NCBI RefSeq assembly: GCF_023343835.1
Contig: NC_064442.1
Location: forward strand, 19,206,501 to 19,270,500
Reading direction: 5' to 3'
DNA from: Lagopus muta
Taxonomy: Eukaryota > Chordata > Aves > Galliformes > Phasianidae
DNA length: 64,000 nucleotides
In this document: piece after piece, positions 57,460-64,000 of the stretch
How the letters are laid out: the number at the start of each line of letters is the position of its first letter
Numbering within the stretch: position 1 is the stretch's first letter
The notes under the pieces: generated by a model
The model's input: the letters and a program-made list of their open reading frames with translations, nothing else
What the model was told of the DNA's origin: nothing
Database searches by the model: none
Position numbers and translations under genes: made by a program

Positions 57460-60400
57460 GTGAGTCTCTCCCTTTGGCCCCTGCCAAGAGAGAGCCGCTC
57501 TCTCCTTCCCCTGGTGCTTCTTCCCTCGGGTCTCTGCTCTGCTGGTTCTCCCCTGGCCTCTGCACCTTGCTCCTGGCAGAGCTCTTCCTGCTGCTCCAGG
57601 CCCTGCACGGGCTGCAGGGCAAGTGGTGGAGCTGCTGAGTATGGAATAAATGGGAGACATGGATGCAATTAGAGCTCTGCTGCTCCCCCACCCTGCAGGC
57701 CCAGCTTTTCTCTTGGGCTGGGGGAAGGGAAGGGTTGGGGTGAGTGCTCAGTTTTTGTCTGGCGTTGGTCCCCATTGCCAGAGAAGCTTCTTGTGTGTCT
57801 GCGGGGAGGATGTGCTATGTGCCAGCAAGTATAACTATGAAACATCCTCCTTGAAGCAAAGGTGTGGGACCCTGTGGGTGCAGTGCAGCCACTTGCCATA
57901 GGCTATGGAGGTGCTGGTGATGCATACTGCTGCCTGCTGTCGCAGGGGCTGTGCTCCCTGACAGCTGGAGGCATAAGGATACCTCTGCTCATCTGATACT
58001 GGGATCATAGTACATGGAAGCATGATTTTCTTCTGAGGCCACCCACCCCTGCTAAGCATAACCACCTCCAAAATGGCAGAAATGCAAAAAGAAAGCTAAG
58101 TACAGGTTAGGCCTGAATTCCATGTGAAGGTGCTTGTTTTGGAGCACTTGTGTAGGAGAACCTACCCTGCTTGATGTCACCAAGGGCTCTGCCTGTTTCA
58201 GTCTCTGTTCCCATAGTAGTGCTGGGGGCCAGTGCAGTGGGGCTCTGGGCTTTGTTCCCAGAGCATCAGGACTTAACTGCTTGGCTCTGCTTTTCCCTGC
58301 TTAGCCTGGGAGGAAGAAGAGCAATGTCCCATCACCTTACCCACCTGGCTAACAGCTAAGTTGGCCCTTCAGCCTCTTCTTGCTCCTGCAAGTGTTTTGA
58401 CCCTAGGTGAATGGCTTCAAGCCAAGCTTGTGTCCAGATGCAATGTGGAAGAGACGCAAGCTCCTCGCCTGCACAGACTTGTCCTCTGCTGCTTTTGTCC
58501 TGCTGGTGACCTAGCATTGGGCTGATGCTCCTGCAGGGTAGGCAAGAGGCATGTGGGGCTCAGGACAGGCTCAGCCTGGTGTTCTAGATATGCTGACCCT
58601 TCACTGGGTTACTTCCAGTTTGAGAGTTGTGTGATGTTCTCCAGGAGTGCCCACAGCTACAGGAGCATCTGACTGTGCGCCTGGGCAGCCCAGGAGGGCA
58701 GATTCTGTCCTTCCCTTGTGTAGGGTGGTGGAGCCAAGGGCTGTTGCTGCCCCTAGTAGTAAGAACCAGGAATGCCCTCTCCATCCTGGCTGGGACTGCT
58801 GAGGAGTGTGGAACCATTACTACTGTGGTTCTTTCAAGGATGATCATCAGTGACTGTACAGGGACCCAGAGCAGCAGGGTCAGACACCAGGGCTTTATGT
58901 TGTGTAGGGTGGACAGAGGAAAAACTGCTCTCCCAGAATAAAGGAAGCCTTCAGTCAGATTCTCTCCATCTGGGTTTTTAGTTTAAACCTTCCAGCTGGC
59001 AAACTACTTGTGCTGGACAGGCAGCTTAACTCTCAGAGGACTCGAATCCTGGAGAGAAACTCTGGCTCCAGGGAGATACTGGGAGGACATGGGATGCCCT
59101 GCCCAAGCAAGTCCCTAATGGATGATGTTCCCGTAAGGCCTGGGGAGTCAGTGTGTCCCTTCTGAGCTGTGGCTCTGATGAAGAAGAGTGGCTGGGCTGG
59201 CTGAGCAGTTACAGCTGCTCCTTGCTGCACTGTGCTTGAGGTTGGCGGTGATCTCACAGGGGGACATTCTGGTGCAGCATACATCACCAATAAAGTTTTA
59301 TGGGGTTAAACATTACTTAAGTTGGCTGCTTGGAGCTGCCTGATCTCTAGGCTGGAGCCCTTTTCCTTGCAGAGCTGAGGCAGGGTGGAGTTAAGGCAGT
59401 GCGAGGTGACTTTTGCTCTCAAACTGGGCTAAAAGCTGTAACCTTGGTTTTGGTGTGCTGAGCCCTCGTTCTCACTGGTAGGGCTTGGCGGTGGTGGACA
59501 CGCGAGCTGTTCTCTAGGACAGCGGTAGCTCCTCCTCCTGGGATTCCTCTTGGCTGGAGGGTATTTATGGGGATGGCTGGAGCAGCTCCACGAGCCATCA
59601 GCACTGCAGGGAGCACGTAGTTGGAGGCAGTAGCTGAACAGAGAGCTTGGTGCAAAAGGTTAAAACTTGAAGCACTCGTAGTCTCACAGCTCTGTGTTCA
59701 AGCCTGGTAGAAAGTAGGTGAGTAGGTGTCTGTCGTGCCAGAGGGCTGGCAGGAGATGGCAGGAGGCTGGTCTGGCCTCGGCTCACTTGCCAGGAGCTCT
59801 CAGTGAGCCGCTTGCAGAAGAGCAGGATGACTGCTGTTCTGGCACTGCTGAGCTGCTGTGCCATGGAGATGGGGTCCCTCCAGGCACCAGGCTGCCATAG
59901 GTGTGACTGTGACCTGAGCCGGCACTGCTAAAAGCCTCTACGTGTGGGGATTCCACTGACTTTAAGACTGTCCCATGTGCCTTCCCTCCCTCCCACCCTC
60001 TCTCAAATCCCTCCTTTGATGTCCCTAGTGAACTCCAGCCATGATGCCAGCGCAGGCTAGCCCTGAAGCTCAGAGCTGTCCCTGGAGATGGGACACCCTA
60101 GTGATGCCTTATTGCAGCTAGTGGAGTGGCTGTGCTACAGCTCCATTCCTAGAAGTGTTAAGCATGACGGCAGCCCCGTTTGGAAAGACTGGTAAGGTAA
60201 CCATCTATCCTCCAAGATGCACCATGGGATTTGCAAGCTTCTGCCCATCTCTGTAGCCCATATTTCCTTGCCCACCCAGTGCATGGGCCTCACGCTACCC
60301 ACCCACCAGAGCCTGGGGAATGAGATACCAGGCTTTCTTTCTAACCCACATCTCCAACTTGGCAGCACATGACATGGCGCACACAGCATGGCACCATCTT

Positions 60401-63400
60401 ACATCAACTCCTCCCAGCTGAGCCAGGCTTGGCCAGGTCCTGCTGGTGGGAGGGGAGCAGCCCGGTTGAGCTGGGGCAGGGATGACCCTGCCACTTGGTG
60501 TGACAGAAACCTGGTTTCTCCCCATCCACAACCTTTTAAGGGCGACCAGAGATACACCTTGACCTCACTCCTAGCACACAATGGGGGAGGTGAGTGACGT
60601 GATAGCGATAGCACACAACTAAATTCTACCGGGCACCTTTAGACAACAGCACTTGGCGGTCACTTTATTCCAGAATTGCATATCGGGACAGACCCTGCCC
60701 TTAGTTGTGGGTCTAAACTCACCTCTTTCTCTCCAGTTACTGGAAATGGAGCAAGTTCCTGCCTGGAGCTTGTCTTCTCTTTGCGGCCTGAAACCACAGC
60801 CAGGCTGCGGCTCTTGTGAGCTGTACAGAAGGGCATCTGAGTGGGGATGGAAGGGAGCAGTGTAGGAGACCGGGAGGATGGGAAAAGGGAATGTGGGAGA
60901 ATGGTTGCTATGTTTAGCTCTAAGTGAAGGAATTGAGTCCAGGATCGCTGCTTCTTGTGGTGGGTAGTGATAGTGGGGAGAGCAGTCATCCAAGATGGGG
61001 GCCCAGGTCTGCCTTTGTCCTTGGAAGACTCTGGGGTGCACAGATGTGCTGAGTTGGGAAGAGGGGGAATTGGTACAGAGATGGAAACCAGGATGCAGTT
61101 TGTCTTGAGCCCTTTAGACCCAATGAAATGTTTCAGCTAGCATCTGTGTGATTGTGTTGGACTGCACTGTGCTTCTGCTGTGAAACCATGTGTTCTGGAG
61201 CATCTCTAAACCAGGCTTTGGGTGTGCTGTAGGAGACAATGAGGCTCCTATCATGCTGTCAGTGCACCTCTGTAAAGAGATGCTTCCAAGATGCCTCTGC
61301 AACCCTAAGGGCTGGACTTTCTTTGGGAATTGGGTAGAGGAGTGGATGAAACTGGTGGTAGTCACTATATGGTACATGGAGGAGACCAGGCTGAGTAGCC
61401 AGGACCTAGAAGGCTGTGGCTGATGCTCCCAAGGCAGGGAGCAGATCATGGAATGGAAGCTTCCAGCTGCCCATCTTGGTGGGTTGGCTGCCCAAGGTGC
61501 CCCCACAGTCTCCAGGCTGTTGCCAGCAGTAGAAACATGGTTTGGAGGAGCATCCTTCGGCGGGGGTGGTGAGGGCAGGATTCTGAATCTGGGATCAGCC
61601 CAAGGGAGTGGAAGGAGCAATCAAGCTCTGCTTCATGGCAAAGGCCAGCAGGACTGAAAGGCTTCCCAACACCAAGCTGAGGCAGAGCCCATCGATGGAA
61701 GGGGAGGTCAGTGCTCTGCCTAATTCTCCAACTTTTCCTTCTGGTAAGCTGCGTGAGCTTGTTTGAGACAGGCTGGATGTCTTTGAGCTGTGGAGTGGCT
61801 GGGCATAAGGCTGGTGCCTACAGCTGTGACCTGCTGCTGGCCCTAAATAACTGGGAGTGCAGGGTGGGCTCAGATGCTGTGTTCCTCTTCAAGACCCTGC
61901 CTCCTGTTGGGATGCTGCTGTTTGCTGGGGTGGGATCATCTGGGTGCCACTAACCTGGTAATCTTGGAGCAGTGGACAGCCCAATGACCTGTAGGGCCAT
62001 GAGGATCCTGCTTCGGTGTAGCACTGAGTTTTGGCACAGCCTTGGGGTCCCCTCTGCAAGATCTCCTGCACTTCACATTGTGGTGGCTGATGGACTTTCC
62101 TGGGGTGGGTGGCTGGAAACAGCAGAAAACAGCAGAAACGGCTGGAAACAGTGTGTGTTGTTTTGTAACTTGTTGCCTGTTCACTGGGGCTGTCACATAG
62201 GACTCATCAGGATTATTTTTTCAGGGCATATGTCCTTAAAAGTGTGAAGCATTCTCCAAGACTTCCATGGCTGTGGTGTTTGCCCAAGCTCCAGTGGCTT
62301 AGTGCGGACACAGGCTGACCAAGGCAGGCTCTCCCCGAGCGAGCTATTTCTTTTTAGCAGAAAAAAACAGATGTGAGATGCTCTCTGTTCCTTGGGAGCA
62401 CCCGTTCTCCCAGCATCACTGGATGAGTGACTTGGACCAAGATGCCATCAGCAGTGACTTCCCAACCTGCAAGCTGAGGTCTGTGAGCTGCCTCGAAGCT
62501 GAGTGGTTCAAGGCACTGGATGCTTTCCGAAGTCCTCCTTCTGAGCAATGGGAATGGATCCTATCATCTTCTGCATGCTTACAGCATAGGATGTGCTGCT
62601 TTCTAGCTGGCTAGGGAGTGCTTGCTTCAACTCCACTAAGATTTCCTTGGTGCTGGGCTGAGCTAATTAGGTCTTGCACATTGTGCAAGGGTTTGCCTGT
62701 TTGCCTCCTCAGCTCAGGGCCCTGGAAGCAGGAGGTGTGAGTGAGATGCCTGCTGCTGGGACTGGGAACAGGTATCTGGAGAGTGCTGCTGGGCGATGGT
62801 AGTGCTTGTGGTGTGCCTTCCTGACTGACCTTTCCTGCTGTGGGTCAGCTGCCATCTGCTGTGTTTCCAGCTTTGGAACATGCTGCTGGGGTCTTACCGG
62901 CTCCCAGAAACACAAGGAAGGGCTGATTTGTCCTGTCCTGTGTAGGGAGGGCTTTCTGACAGCGGGGAGGTGGCAGGACTTTCATAGAGAAGGCAAACAA
63001 GAGAAATGCAAGTTGACATCAGACTCCTTTCCAGCTGTGAGCTAATACAGCTCCAGAAGCAACGGTGTGTCTTCCAGTAAAAGCCTCTCTTGCTCTGCTT
63101 TCCCATCCCAGTTTTGGATAGCCCCATCCACTCTTTCTCAGCTCCCATCCTTGATGGCTGTATTGGCAGGACCTGCTGCCTTGAGGCCCACTGGAGACAG
63201 CCCTGCAGATCCTCTTGCCTAGCTGCATTCCTTCCAGGCAGCTCCAAGAGCAATCTGCTTCCAGTGCCTGGGAAAAGCAAGGCATTTTGAGGGATGTTAA
63301 GATAATAATAGAAACTGGCACTGTCAAAGGCCCTGTTTTCTTAAAGAGCATGTCATCTTGGCTAGATGATCCCATTCTTCAGAAGGAGGATGGGATTTCT

Positions 63401-64000
63401 GTTGGCTAACAAAGGTGCTGGAAGCTTTGGAGTGCACATCTGGGGCAGGAGGTGGCTCCTGAGGAAAGCAGAGATGAGCCTGCAGGTTTGGGGACATGGC
63501 TGGAGGCTGGGCTGGGTGCACGTGCCCCACTGCCTTGCTGCTCACGCCAAGGGCCGGGTGTGTGGGATGGCGGCCGCTGCTGGGTTAAGTGCGTGGCCTT
63601 GTGAAGGAAGGGGGAGTTTCCTGTTGCTTCAGGGCAGGAGGAAACTGCTTCCAGCTGTCGAGGGGAGGAGTGCTGGATGGGGAGATGTGGCTGTGCTGAG
63701 CAAGCATCTCCCAGCTGTAGGGTTTGGGTAGCTGGGATCCAGCAGCTCTGCGTAGCTGATGGAACTGGCAGGGCTCTCCCTTGGGAAGCATCACAAGAAG
63801 GATCTCGGCTCTCCCGCTCTGCCTTGGGGCTGTTCAGTTTCTGGCTTCCCAGGTCTTGTGCTGGTGGAAGGAGGATGCGGCTGTCACAGGCAGCTGTGCT
63901 TTCTGGGAGGTGTGACCTTGGTGTCCCTTCCTGGCAGGAGGCTGCTGTCTCAAGGTCCTGGCACTTGCTGTCTGTGTTTTCATTATGAAGCCTCTGGCCT
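57460..64000 (+). other. RBPMS2: RBPMS2 downstream intron, no terminal exon seen
   Basis: I searched for a terminal exon encoding the VRWYPSS...RQFC-type end and found none. AATAAA motifs occur near 58936 and 59288, but without a plausible exon. No other gene or repeat was recognised, so the last exon most likely lies past the window. Confidence 0.6.

Noticed and set aside
57094-57672. 192-codon frame that includes RBPMS2 exon 6
   Set aside because: Only 57311-57459 is coding. The rest reads through a good acceptor and donor into intron.
59288-59295. AATAAA as a possible RBPMS2 polyadenylation site
   Set aside because: No exon with the expected C-terminus or with splice signals joins exon 6 to this position, so I did not call a terminator.
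1-64000. CRISPR arrays, tRNA or rRNA genes, bacterial operons, phage or viral genes
   Set aside because: Nothing of the kind was seen. The content is that of a vertebrate chromosome, and the only arrays are minisatellites.

Overview
This is a 64 kb piece of a vertebrate nuclear genome, most likely from a bird. The genes carry GT-AG introns, promoters are CpG-rich and TATA-poor, introns are compact, and the only interspersed repeats I could recognise are a few decayed CR1-type LINE fragments, the typical sauropsid repeat. No bacterial, phage or viral system is present. The species cannot be fixed from the sequence; a galliform microchromosome would fit.

Three genes can be read with confidence. 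(1) ZNF609 on the + strand, coding exons 7082-16737: the seven 3'-most coding exons and a short 3'UTR ending near 18205. The N-terminal coding exon lies upstream of the window, so 1-7081 is intron. (2) OAZ2 (ornithine decarboxylase antizyme 2) on the - strand, coding exons from 28371 down to 19612. It is complete and includes the programmed +1 frameshift at an in-frame TGA (25885-25887) with a foldable downstream pseudoknot. ZNF609 and OAZ2 converge tail to tail, with polyadenylation signals about 750 bp apart. (3) RBPMS2 (hermes) on the + strand, coding exons from 46882 to 57459: six exons covering the whole RRM and the alanine-rich C-terminal part. The last short coding exon was not found and probably lies beyond 64000.

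The 18 kb between the OAZ2 CpG-island promoter (about 27.9-28.75 kb) and the RBPMS2 CpG-island promoter (about 46.5-46.9 kb) has no recognisable protein gene. It holds a 40-bp minisatellite with an alternating 80-bp higher-order pattern (28786-28982), two CR1 fragments that are copies of the same region (near 34.1 and 44.2 kb), a third CR1-like patch (45.7 kb), a striking 64-bp direct repeat with one mismatch 569 bp apart (36441 and 37010), a perfect 16-bp palindrome, several AT-rich blocks with MEF2-, CArG- or homeodomain-like sites, a promoter-like CpG cluster near 42.3 kb and a 23-bp minisatellite (45986-46215).

The genes are functionally unrelated: a chromatin-associated zinc-finger regulator, a polyamine feedback inhibitor and a smooth-muscle/heart RNA-binding protein. 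Their adjacency matches a conserved vertebrate neighbourhood. RBPMS2 here points away from OAZ2 (head to head). As I recall the mammalian locus, the two are co-oriented there, which would mean a local inversion of RBPMS2.
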